Shown: in pieces, positions 53,342 to 60,446 of the stretch
Layout of the letters: each line of letters starts with the position of its first letter
Position numbering within the stretch: position 1 is the stretch's first letter
Source: JANMZO01 sp963763135
Lineage (GTDB): Bacteria > Actinomycetota > Acidimicrobiia > Acidimicrobiales > JANYDT01
DNA length: 64,000 nt
Reading direction: 5' to 3'
Assembly (NCBI GenBank): GCA_963763135.1
Contig: CAVXNJ010000012.1
Coordinates: forward strand, 1,116,001 to 1,180,000
Position numbers and translations under genes: made by a program
The notes under the pieces: generated by a model
Seen by the model: the letters and a program-made list of their open reading frames with translations, nothing else
Told to the model about the DNA's origin: nothing
Database searches by the model: none

Positions 53342-53759
53342 GGCGCAGGGGGCACGACCCGGGGAGAAGGCGGCGCAGCGCAGCGGCCATTTTCGATGCC
53401 CGTTGCTTTGCCGCGCTTGCGTTGGGACCGGAAAACAGCCCGTCGACCGTGTCTTCGAACAACTCCAGCCACCGTTCGAAGTGGGCGTCGGTGAACGGCG
53501 TACGAGCGTGCGCCGGGCGGTGCGCCACCAGTGGATTGCCCTGATAACCCGGCTCGCTGAGAAGCTGCCACGCCCAGAAATCGGTGAGGGTAGCGATGTG
53601 AGAGGGCCAATCCACCGCGGCCGACTCGAACACCGGCCCCAGTAGTTCATCAACCGCCGCGTCACGGTAGAAGCCGACGACCAGCTTCTCGATATCGCGG
53701 TGAGTTTCCAGATCGGGTAGCTCCACGGAGGTCGAGCGGTCGAGGCGAATCCCGTTCAT
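53304..53759 (-). CDS. Group III-type truncated hemoglobin
   Basis: 151 residues. Segments IEKLVVGFYRDAAVDELLGPVFESAAVDWPSHIATLTDFWAWQLL and PLVAHRPAHARTPFTDAHFERWLELFEDTVDGLF match group III truncated hemoglobins (helices B-C, E-F), which bind O2 or NO. The F-helix proximal His is expected around TDAHF or its neighbours. The ATG overlaps the stop of the RIC gene by 4 nt, so translation is coupled and the two act in the same response. The 3' end overlaps HPP. A role in NO detoxification is likely from context. Confidence 0.85.
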   Translation of the reverse strand: MNGIRLDRSTSVELPDLETHRDIEKLVVGFYRDAAVDELLGPVFESAAVDWPSHIATLTDFWAWQLLSEPGYQGNPLVAHRPAHARTPFTDAHFERWLELFEDTVDGLFSGPNASAAKQRASKMAAALRRLLPGSCPLRLTTVDAIGPFGT

Positions 53760-54586
53760 CCGAATCGCTCGGCCAACTCCTGCTCAAGGCGAACCACCAT
53801 CGGGAACAGCAGGTTGTTCTCCTTGTGGATGTGCATGTGGGTATCGGCCTCCAGCTCGGCGAGTCCGCCGTAGCAGGCCACATACGAAGCGCACCCGTCG
53901 GACGGCACCGTGAACTGATTAGTAAGCACACGTAGTTCACCGAGCAGAGCGCCGACGGCATCATGCTCGCGCAGCATTACCGAGATGGGGTTGCGGAGCG
54001 TGCCGCAGTGAAAGCTCGGCGCAGTCGTGACATCCGAGGAGCGCAGAGCGGCGGCAAGCTCTGTGATCATCGGGAACAGGACCCGCTCCTCCTTGAGCAG
54101 ATGCGGTGCGAGGTCGGCACGGACCGCTTCGTAACAGCGTGCGACCGCGGCCAGCTCCGGATGACGTTCGCCGTGCACCGATGCGATTTTCGCCGTGAGC
54201 TCAGACAGACGGGGCATCTCGTCCCATAGGTACCGATGGTGCGTAGTCACGAGATGCTCGACGAGTTCATCGGCGTCCATCGACGCCCACGCAGCTGCCG
54301 CACCATCAAGGGCTACTCGCTCCAGTTCCGAAATCACTGTTGCAGCGTCAAGACCATTGTCGACGCATGCGTCGGCCAAGGTCCGGCCACCACCACAGCA
54401 GTAGTCGAATCCGCGCGCCTCCAGCTCGCGGGCGAGCGACGGGCGGGCGCTGACGATGGCACCCAGGGTGTCGCCCGGTTCAATCGCTTGGGCCACGACG
54501 GTCACCCGATCTGGTGCATGCGCCGCTGAGGTTGGTTCAATGTCCGGCGTTGCGATGGCGGCCAGCCTGATATCGGTGTGGTTCAT
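53756..54586 (-). CDS. ric: RIC/YtfE-type iron-sulfur cluster repair di-iron protein
   Basis: 276 residues. It repairs [Fe-S] clusters damaged by NO or peroxide. The N-terminal ScdA_N domain has GFDYCCGGGRTLADAC (Cys pair); two hemerythrin-like halves follow with metal-binding His/Glu: VEHLVTTHHRYLWDEMPRL, LLKEERVLFPMITEL, MLREHDAVGALLGELR and ADTHMHIHKENNLLFPMV. GGAGAGGG before the ATG at 54586 decides the start; the first 40 residues are a poorly conserved extension. It is first in an operon with the truncated hemoglobin, under a strong promoter with NsrR-like operator repeats. Confidence 0.92.
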   Translation of the reverse strand: MNHTDIRLAAIATPDIEPTSAAHAPDRVTVVAQAIEPGDTLGAIVSARPSLARELEARGFDYCCGGGRTLADACVDNGLDAATVISELERVALDGAAAAWASMDADELVEHLVTTHHRYLWDEMPRLSELTAKIASVHGERHPELAAVARCYEAVRADLAPHLLKEERVLFPMITELAAALRSSDVTTAPSFHCGTLRNPISVMLREHDAVGALLGELRVLTNQFTVPSDGCASYVACYGGLAELEADTHMHIHKENNLLFPMVVRLEQELAERFG

Positions 54587-54611
54587 AGTGCCCTCTCCTG
54601 CTCTGCCGGGG

Positions 54612-54632
54612 TCAGCGGAATCAATCCGCTGA
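54612..54632. promoter_or_regulatory. Leader hairpin of the ric transcript
   Basis: TCAGCGGA-ATCAA-TCCGCTGA gives a perfect 8-bp stem in the 5' untranslated region about 26 nt before the ric start. It could affect mRNA stability. Confidence 0.5.
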
Positions 54633-54650
54633 TGCACTCCGACGTATCTA

Positions 54651-54680
54651 ATAGTCGTTGACTATACAACTCGACTATAC
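54651..54680. promoter_or_regulatory. Operator of the ric-trHb operon (NsrR-like)
   Basis: An inverted repeat ATAGTC-GTT-GACTAT (54651-54665) overlaps direct repeats GACTATAC at 54660-54667 and 54673-54680. The set covers the -10 region and is the natural binding site for the adjacent Rrf2 regulator. Confidence 0.7.
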
Positions 54681-54701
54681 AGCGAAAGGATCAGAAGTCA
54701 A
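54674..54701 (-). promoter_or_regulatory. Promoter of the ric-trHb operon
   Basis: TTGACT (54696-54701) and TATAGT (54674-54679) are separated by 16 bp on the minus strand. The -10 sits inside the operator repeats, so the regulator would block RNA polymerase. Confidence 0.75.
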
Positions 54702-54730
54702 CCGGCTCGGGCGACAATCTTCGGGTGGCC

Positions 54731-55156
54731 TCAGCGATTGCGCTTCTTCGATGTCGGCTTTGGAGCAATCTCCGCCAACGTCGTAGCACCCAACTCATCG
54801 AGCAAACCCGCACGGGCCTTCTGCCAAGGCACGTGCAACGCACAGGTACCGGCGGACGAACATGGTCGATCCTGAAGGACGCACCGGCCGCCATCGGTCG
54901 GCCCTTCCACCGCCTCGATCACGTCCAGGACGCTGATGTCGGCGAGCTCTTTCGCTGACACATATCCGCCGGACGGTCCGGGCTCGGAGCGCACCCAACC
55001 TCGCGACACGAGTGGAGTCATCGCCTGCGAGAGAAAGCCCGCCGTCGTCCCGATGCTTGCTGCCAGATCCGCCGCCTTTGACCGTCCGCCGACAGCGGTC
55101 AGCTCAAGCAGGGCACGTGTCGCCAGGTCGGCTCGTCGAGTGATCTCTAGTCTCAT
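54731..55156 (-). CDS. nsrR: Rrf2-family iron-sulfur regulator, NsrR-like
   Basis: 141 residues. An N-terminal winged helix (MRLEITRRADLATRALLELTAVGG and FLSQAMTPLVSRGWVRSEPGPSGGYVSA) is followed by the cluster loop GRCVLQDRPCSSAGTC with Cys92, Cys99 and Cys105. That C-x6-C-x5-C pattern is close to actinobacterial NsrR, which carries an NO-sensing [4Fe-4S] cluster; Asp10 may be the fourth ligand type. The start at 55156 is supported by TACAAT 8 nt upstream; 12 extra residues of the longer frame are not conserved. It lies upstream of ric and presumably represses it until NO destroys the cluster. Confidence 0.85.
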   Translation of the reverse strand: MRLEITRRADLATRALLELTAVGGRSKAADLAASIGTTAGFLSQAMTPLVSRGWVRSEPGPSGGYVSAKELADISVLDVIEAVEGPTDGGRCVLQDRPCSSAGTCALHVPWQKARAGLLDELGATTLAEIAPKPTSKKRNR

Positions 55157-55164
55157 AGTGGAAC

Positions 55165-55170
55165 ATTGTA
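55165..55170 (-). promoter_or_regulatory. -10 element, leaderless start of nsrR-like gene
   Basis: TACAAT lies 8 nt before the ATG at 55156, with no Shine-Dalgarno sequence. Confidence 0.5.
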
Positions 55171-55225
55171 TGACCCGACTGGGCACCCGCACGACGAGCC
55201 ACCGTCGTGATTTGTCTCGGACGTC

Positions 55226-55391
55226 CTAGTGTCCCGTAAGCCAAATTCGCTGCATAACTATCGGCCAGCTTCGGCCGTCGCTGCCTCCTCCGCGTTGCGG
55301 TTGGGTAAAGCAGGCGCTGCCTTCTGCGTCGTTGCGACGACCAAACCATGGCTCGCTAATTACGCGACCGTCTTAACTTACGGGACACTAG
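55226..55391. mobile_element. MITE-like element with 15-bp perfect terminal inverted repeats
   Basis: CTAGTGTCCCGTAAG (55226-55240) is exactly inverted at 55377-55391. The outer TA dinucleotides (55227-55228 and 55389-55390) fit a duplicated TA target as made by IS630/mariner-type transposases, giving a 160-bp body at 55229-55388. No transposase is encoded, so it is a non-autonomous element. Its right end supplies the stop codon of the MetE-like gene. I see no second copy in this window. Confidence 0.85.
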
Positions 55392-56485
55392 CGCCAGATC
55401 TGACCGGCCACCTTTACGAGGTGCGACAGCTTCGCCCACTGCTGATCTTCGGTGAGTGCGTTGCCTTCAAGCGTGCTGGCAAACCCGCACTGCGGGCTGA
55501 GGCACAGCTGCTCCATGGGCACGTACGCCGACGCTTCGGCCACGCGGCCGGCGAGTTCATCGTAGGTTTCGAGCTCGGGTCGCTTGCTGGTCATGAGACC
55601 GAGCACAACGGTCTTGTTCGGCGGAACAAAACGGAGCGGGGCGAAGTCTCCCGATCGCTCGTCGTCATATTCGAGGAAGTACGCGTGAACGTTCAGCTCG
55701 TTGAACAACACTTCGGCCACCGGCTCGTAGCCGCCCTCGGCAAACCAGGTGGAGCGGTAGTTGCCGCGACACAGATGCACGGCGACGGTGAGATCGTCGG
55801 CGATACCTGCGATGGATGCGTTGATCAGCTCGGCGTAGGCATGCGGGAGGGCATCGGGATCGTCGCCGCGATCGACGGCCCCTTGGCGCATGACCGGGTC
55901 ACACAGGTAGGCCAGGTTGGTGTCGTCGAGCTGAATGTACCGGCAGCCGGCCGCATAAAGCGCGGCGATCTCGGCCCGGTAACACGCAGCCAGATCGGCG
56001 AAGAAGACTTCGAGGTCGGGGTAGGAATTGATGTCGATACCAGCCCGGCCACCGCGGAAATGCACCATGGTCGGTGAAGGGATGGACACCTTCGGCGTTT
56101 TGGTCGTCACACCAGCGAGGTATCTGAAATCAGCGACCTGAATATCGCGCACGTGACGAAGCGGACCGACCACCGACAGCTTCGGCGGTGTCATGTGTAC
56201 GGTCTCCGCCGAGTCGGAGTTCGACGCGATATTGCCGGTGACCGCCACCCCCTCGAGCTGCTCCAGGAAATCGAGATGGAACCAGGCACGCCGGAACTCG
56301 CCGTCGGTTATCGCCTGGATTCCGGTGCCTTCGAGCTTCTTCACGACGTCGGCGATCGCCGCGTCCTCGATGGCACGGAGCCCTGCCGCGTCGAGCTGGC
56401 CCGATGCCACACTCGCGCGAGCTTCATGAACCACCCGTGGCCGCAGCAAGCTACCCACGTGATCAGCGCGAAAGGGTGGGTTCAT
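55388..56485 (-). CDS. MetE-like cobalamin-independent methionine synthase-domain protein
   Basis: 365 residues, the single-barrel C-terminal half type (YxjG-like), not full MetE. Start region FRADHVGSLLRPRVV and ITDGEFRRAWFHLDFLEQLEG are typical. The zinc ligands fit HLCRGN (His, Cys), the Glu/Asp region near YDDERSGDF and the late Cys in LCLSPQCGFAS. These proteins transfer methyl groups to homocysteine or other thiols. The stop TAG lies exactly in the terminal repeat of the MITE-like element, so the last few residues may be lost. It starts 1 nt after the SRPBCC stop, so the two form an operon. Substrate unproven. Confidence 0.85.
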   Translation of the reverse strand: MNPPFRADHVGSLLRPRVVHEARASVASGQLDAAGLRAIEDAAIADVVKKLEGTGIQAITDGEFRRAWFHLDFLEQLEGVAVTGNIASNSDSAETVHMTPPKLSVVGPLRHVRDIQVADFRYLAGVTTKTPKVSIPSPTMVHFRGGRAGIDINSYPDLEVFFADLAACYRAEIAALYAAGCRYIQLDDTNLAYLCDPVMRQGAVDRGDDPDALPHAYAELINASIAGIADDLTVAVHLCRGNYRSTWFAEGGYEPVAEVLFNELNVHAYFLEYDDERSGDFAPLRFVPPNKTVVLGLMTSKRPELETYDELAGRVAEASAYVPMEQLCLSPQCGFASTLEGNALTEDQQWAKLSHLVKVAGQIWR

Positions 56486-56486
56486 C

Positions 56487-56966
56487 TCAGTTGCCTGTTG
56501 CGAGCGTTTCCAGTTTGGCGACACTGGCTTCGAGCATCTCGACAGGAACAATCGGCCAGGTTCGATTTCGAGCCCGCAACTCGGGGACGATGTTCGTCCA
56601 GTCGCAGTAGTTCGTCACATCGGTAGAAGAGTCGTCGACCGGATCCAACTGCCAGCCGTAAACGTGACCGAGCGGAGGCTGATCCGGCGCGCCGATCGTC
56701 CACTCGACAAGCCGGTCGGGCTCAATCCGGGTGACAGTGTTTCGCACGGAGTACTTGACGAGCCCAGGGATGTCATTGAGGGGCGTGCGGTCCATGGCGA
56801 TGTCGAAGGTGTCACCAACGGCACTCAGCGGGCGTGCATCGGGAGCCGCCTCGAGCATGCCTGAGCCATCGATGCGTACGTGTCCGGCCGGATCTGCGAC
56901 GAGGGCATATATGGCGGCCGCGGGCGCAGCGATTCGACGGGTTACGGACACTCGCTCGGTAGACAT
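56487..56966 (-). CDS. SRPBCC-fold (polyketide cyclase/START-like) protein
   Basis: 159 residues. The sequence STERVSVTRRIAAPAAAIYALVADPAGHVRIDGSG and VTRIEPDRLVEWTIGAPDQPPLGHVYGWQLDPV is the typical ligand-binding helix-grip fold. Members bind hydrophobic ligands or modify polyketides and lipids. TACCGT lies 7 nt before the ATG at 56966. The next gene starts 1 nt after the stop, an operon with the MetE-like protein, with no clear metabolic link. Ligand unknown. Confidence 0.85.
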   Translation of the reverse strand: MSTERVSVTRRIAAPAAAIYALVADPAGHVRIDGSGMLEAAPDARPLSAVGDTFDIAMDRTPLNDIPGLVKYSVRNTVTRIEPDRLVEWTIGAPDQPPLGHVYGWQLDPVDDSSTDVTNYCDWTNIVPELRARNRTWPIVPVEMLEASVAKLETLATGN

Positions 56967-56973
56967 CTTGCAC

Positions 56974-56979
56974 ACGGTA
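56974..56979 (-). promoter_or_regulatory. -10 element of SRPBCC-metE-like operon
   Basis: TACCGT lies 7 nt before the ATG at 56966, and no Shine-Dalgarno sequence is seen. Confidence 0.4.
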
Positions 56980-57085
56980 GCCGCGTCGGTGCAGAAACTT
57001 CATCGCGATGCGATACCAGACCCGCGAATGGGCTGGACGCCGCTCAGCCTTCTAACCTCAGCCAGACCCGTCATAGGAGAGCCAG

Positions 57086-57883
57086 ATGTCCGAGACTCAC
57101 ACGAAAGCACTGCCCGCGCCAACGAACGATCTCGACCGGGCCGAACATGACCTCCGAACCGAAGGGATTTGCGCGGTAACCGGTGTTCTCGACGCCGCGA
57201 CGCTTCAGCGCGTCCGGGCCGAGTTCCTCGCGGCCGCCGCCGATGATCGGGCTCGCGGCAGCGAAGTACGGGGTTTTGGGCTCGATCCCGATGACACAAA
57301 CCAGCGGGTCTGGAACGTTCTGAGTCGCTCGCCGGTGTTCATCGATCTTGTTGAACACCCGGTCGTGCTTCGCCTCATGCGGTCCGTGCTCGGTTGGCCC
57401 ATGCTGCTCGGAAACATCTCCGGGAACATCACCGGGCCGGGTGGCGAAGCGGGTTACCTCCACGCCGACCAGATCTTCGTGCCGCAACCTTGGCCCGCTG
57501 ATCCACAGGGCGCCAACGCGGCCTGGTGCATCGACGACTTCACCGTCGAAAACGGGGCGACCCGTTTCGTTCCTGGAAGCCATCTACTGAACCGGTTGCC
57601 AAACGAGTCGGATTACCGCGAGTCGATGCCGATGGAGGCACCCGCCGGTTCGTTGGTCGTGTTCGAGAGTCGAATGTGGCACCAGACCGGAGCGAACACC
57701 ACGGCAAACGACCGCCGCGCCGCGATCTTCGGGTGGTACACGCGTCCGATCTACCGCACGCAGGAAAACTGGTTCCTGTCGCTCAACCCGAGTGTCCGCC
57801 AGTTCGCGTCCGACGAACTGCTCGTCCTTCTTGGCTATCGGACGACCGGGCTTGGACTTGTGAACGGTATGTCGCCGGCGTAA
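57086..57883 (+). CDS. Phytanoyl-CoA dioxygenase (PhyH) family protein
   Basis: 265 residues. These Fe(II)/2-oxoglutarate enzymes hydroxylate acyl-CoA or small metabolites. The metal site is HADQ (His and Asp in GYLHADQIFVPQPW) with the distal His in SRMWHQTGANTT, and the 2-oxoglutarate-binding Arg is likely in the NDRRAAIFGWY region. TAGGAGAG precedes the ATG at 57086. It lies divergently from the SRPBCC gene and 57 bp upstream of a thioesterase. The substrate may be an acyl-CoA given that neighbour, but this is inference. Confidence 0.88.
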   Translation: MSETHTKALPAPTNDLDRAEHDLRTEGICAVTGVLDAATLQRVRAEFLAAAADDRARGSEVRGFGLDPDDTNQRVWNVLSRSPVFIDLVEHPVVLRLMRSVLGWPMLLGNISGNITGPGGEAGYLHADQIFVPQPWPADPQGANAAWCIDDFTVENGATRFVPGSHLLNRLPNESDYRESMPMEAPAGSLVVFESRMWHQTGANTTANDRRAAIFGWYTRPIYRTQENWFLSLNPSVRQFASDELLVLLGYRTTGLGLVNGMSPA

Positions 57884-57927
57884 GCAGCGTCGACCTGCGC
57901 GTGTCGCACCGGGCTCGCTCCACTCGG

Positions 57928-57933
57928 TAGAGT
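57928..57933 (+). promoter_or_regulatory. -10 element of thioesterase gene
   Basis: TAGAGT lies 7 nt before the ATG at 57941, with no Shine-Dalgarno sequence. Confidence 0.45.
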
Positions 57934-57940
57934 AAGTTCT

Positions 57941-58765
57941 ATGACTGAACTCACCCCGTCTCCGCCAATGAATTGGGCTGACGACATGATTGTCGAAGCA
58001 CTCGAACCGGGTAAGTTCCGCGGGCACGTGGGCGAACAATGGAGTTCGCTGCAGGGCGTGCACGGCGGGGTCGTCGCCGCGTTGGCGCTCACGGCCGCCG
58101 AGACGACGCTGCGGGACGCGGGAGTTGATCCGACCACCACGCTGCGAGCCGCCACGTTTGGCTATGTGAGCGGTAACGTCATCGGCGATCTGACCTTCGA
58201 CGTAGATGTCGTGCGCCGGGGTCGAGCAATGATAAGCACACATATCGTGGTTAAGCAGAACGGGAAGACGACGACGGTCGCCCGTTTCCACCATTCGACT
58301 CCGTGGCCCGGGCCCGAATACAGCGACGCGCCGACGATGCCATCGCGTCCAGCCCAGACTGTGCGCCTCGAACGCCCCGGTCTTCCGGCGCACATCAACA
58401 ACGTCGAGACCCATCTTCACCCCGACACGCAGATGTTCGCTGGGCGCGACCGGGCCGAATGGATCGCGTGGAGCCGACCCAAACAGGGATCGACCTTTGA
58501 CTCGGCGTGGCTCACGATGTTCGGCGACTATTTCCCGCCGGCCGTCTTCACGATGGCGACCACGCCGCTGCGACCCGTCACGATCGAGTACTCGTTGCAG
58601 ATCCACAGCGCAGCCGGGCAGTGGACCGTCGGCGACGATGGGTACCTCACGGCACGAATGCACACGTTCCACTCGCACGACGGTTTCGCCGTCGAAGACG
58701 GCTGGATCTACCTGCCGGATGGAACGCTGCTCGCGACAACCCGTCAAACCCGGCTCGCCGGATAG
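57941..58765 (+). CDS. Acyl-CoA thioesterase, TesB-like double hot-dog
   Basis: 274 residues, the length of a tandem hot-dog thioesterase. The first half contains QGVHGGVVAALALTAAETTLRDAG and the second PLRPVTIEYSLQIHSAAGQW and AEDGWIYLPDGTLLATTRQTRLAG-like ending (VEDGWIYLPDGTLLATTRQ), typical of TesB relatives where the Asp in the second half is catalytic. It hydrolyses acyl-CoA to acid and CoA. A stable hairpin follows the stop. The substrate chain length is unknown. Confidence 0.88.
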   Translation: MTELTPSPPMNWADDMIVEALEPGKFRGHVGEQWSSLQGVHGGVVAALALTAAETTLRDAGVDPTTTLRAATFGYVSGNVIGDLTFDVDVVRRGRAMISTHIVVKQNGKTTTVARFHHSTPWPGPEYSDAPTMPSRPAQTVRLERPGLPAHINNVETHLHPDTQMFAGRDRAEWIAWSRPKQGSTFDSAWLTMFGDYFPPAVFTMATTPLRPVTIEYSLQIHSAAGQWTVGDDGYLTARMHTFHSHDGFAVEDGWIYLPDGTLLATTRQTRLAG

Positions 58766-58777
58766 TCGAGGCCGACG

Positions 58778-58805
58778 AACATTCCTATGCGAGCTTAGGA
58801 ATGTT
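58778..58805. terminator. Hairpin after thioesterase gene
   Basis: AACATTCCTA (58778-58787) pairs perfectly with TAGGAATGTT (58796-58805) around an 8-nt loop. No T-run follows on either strand, so terminator function is tentative. Confidence 0.5.
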
Positions 58806-58945
58806 GGGTGTCGGGCGCAGCATAAGGAAGGGCATCGGGCGAGATCCGGGAGGACGTTAGCCTCTGGAACTTTCCCCAGTCGCGGAGCAATTTGGTGGCG
58901 GGGTGAAAGTGTTCACCTCTGAATTGAACCGGCGAGGTGACGACG

Positions 58946-59755
58946 ATGCGGAACAACGACGCGACTCTCGTGGATGACACCACATTCGTGGAGGGAAGCA
59001 CCCCCGGTAACGATGGGATCCATTCACCAACGGGGTTTCGCCCCTCGCTGGATCACGGCGTATCGCGCTACAGAAGAATTGCCGCTCTCGTGGGAGGGCT
59101 GTTCATCGTCGGCGACATCGCCGGGGTGCTGAGTGGCGTGTTCATTTCAGATCTATTGAAGGAGCCCGGTTACCTCGACCACATTTCAACCCACCAATGG
59201 CGTCTCGTGACAGCAGCCATCTGCATCCTCGCCATGGGTTCGTTCCTGGCCGTGATCCCGGTCGTGATGTATCCAATCTTCCGCCGGCAGCAACCGGCTT
59301 TGGCCATGGGTTACGTCGTCGTTCGTGGTGCCCTTGAGACGGTCCTCTACATCGCCCAGGCGTCCGCATTGCTGCTGCTAGTGGCTCTCAGTCGTGACTA
59401 CGCAAAGTCGGGATCTGCGGACGCGCAGTTCGGCACTCTCGGCCGACTCCTCGTCAAGGCGCACGAGTCGATCGTCACTGATGTGTTGGCGATGGTCTTC
59501 GGTTTCGGCGCCCTTCTCTTCGGCTACCTGCTGTACACGTCACGACTCGTCCCACGTTGGCTCTCGACGTGGGGACTCGCAGGCGCCCCGCTCTACTTTG
59601 CCTGCGGAGTTCTTGGCCTATTCCGCGTGTCGGCCGGATTCCTCATGGCGCCTCTCGCGCTTCAAGAGGTCGTGCTCGGCGTGTGGCTCATCGCGAAGGG
59701 GTTCGATTCCAGGGCACTGCCGTCCTCACCCGCAAACGACGTCGGGACTGTCTGA
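58946..59755 (+). CDS. DUF4386-type membrane protein
   Basis: 269 residues from the ATG at 58946; a GTG 9 nt upstream is an alternative. After a 45-residue polar start there are about six hydrophobic helices (about 48-70, 90-115, 128-150, 175-200, 208-230, 235-250), with RRIAALVGGLFIVGDIAGVLSGV typical of DUF4386 proteins. These integral membrane proteins of unknown function occur in many bacteria. GAGG precedes the start. A VOC-family gene follows 99 bp later. Confidence 0.8.
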   Translation: MRNNDATLVDDTTFVEGSTPGNDGIHSPTGFRPSLDHGVSRYRRIAALVGGLFIVGDIAGVLSGVFISDLLKEPGYLDHISTHQWRLVTAAICILAMGSFLAVIPVVMYPIFRRQQPALAMGYVVVRGALETVLYIAQASALLLLVALSRDYAKSGSADAQFGTLGRLLVKAHESIVTDVLAMVFGFGALLFGYLLYTSRLVPRWLSTWGLAGAPLYFACGVLGLFRVSAGFLMAPLALQEVVLGVWLIAKGFDSRALPSSPANDVGTV

Positions 59756-59854
59756 AACGTTGAAGTTCTCTACTTTGCTAGCATCCTAGGACGATCCGCA
59801 TTACACTGTCCACACGGCAGTTTGAAGCTATCGACCCGGAAGCAAGGAGACCAC

Positions 59855-60202
59855 ATGACGACCGAAGGAATCGACGGAATCCTGCTGGAGACGCACAATT
59901 ACGGCAAGACCGTGGCGTTCTGGCAGGGTCTCGGCTACGTGCTCGAGTTCGAGACCGACCACCAATCGGGCCGCTTGCGTCACCCGAACGGTGGCCCCTA
60001 TGTCTTCGTGGCCGAACGCCCGGCTGACCATCAGCTCCAGGTGATACTCGGACTCGCCGTAGCGGATCACACGCAGTTCACGCCGCCGTCCGCCGGTACC
60101 GTTGTGAGTCCCTTCGCCGAACAGCACTGGCCGGCGATGCAGATGATGCTCGCCGATCCGGACGGTCGACAGGTCGCCGTCGAATCGCCACTGCCGAATT
60201 AG
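59855..60202 (+). CDS. VOC-family (glyoxalase-like) protein
   Basis: 115 residues, one VOC module. ETHNYGKTVAFWQGLGYVLEFETDHQSGRLRHPNGGPYVFVAERP and DPDGRQVAVESPLPN are typical; the Glu near the end can bind a metal. AAGGAGA precedes the ATG. Members act as dioxygenases, isomerases or resistance proteins that bind drugs such as bleomycin. The function here is unknown. It is convergent with clpC, separated by a strong terminator. Confidence 0.85.
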   Translation: MTTEGIDGILLETHNYGKTVAFWQGLGYVLEFETDHQSGRLRHPNGGPYVFVAERPADHQLQVILGLAVADHTQFTPPSAGTVVSPFAEQHWPAMQMMLADPDGRQVAVESPLPN

Positions 60203-60374
60203 TCGCCCCGACGTTCTTCTCCGGCGGGCCCTATCATCGGCGCCCAGTTCCTCGCTGACCGGACCGACGATGACGGTGTCAGACCGCGGAGATATTGTGC
60301 GCAGAGTCGCTCGACGAGCGACTGAACGAACAATTTCCCTGTAGTCGGACGGATCTCAACCTCGCTCAGACACA

Positions 60375-60407
60375 AAACGACCCCGCCGAAATTCGGCGGG
60401 GTCGTTT
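60375..60407. terminator. Bidirectional terminator of clpC and VOC genes
   Basis: A perfect 16-bp stem (AAACGACCCCGCCGAA at 60375-60390 with its complement at 60392-60407) has A-runs and T-runs on both flanks, 40 bp from the clpC stop. It serves both convergent genes. Confidence 0.88.
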
Positions 60408-60446
60408 GACGTTCTTGAGGCTGCTGAGGCTGACGCCCCAACCGAG

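Noticed and set aside
55226..55391. Small protein gene inside the MITE-like element
   Set aside because: Frames crossing it have no start context, and the inverted ends explain the sequence better.
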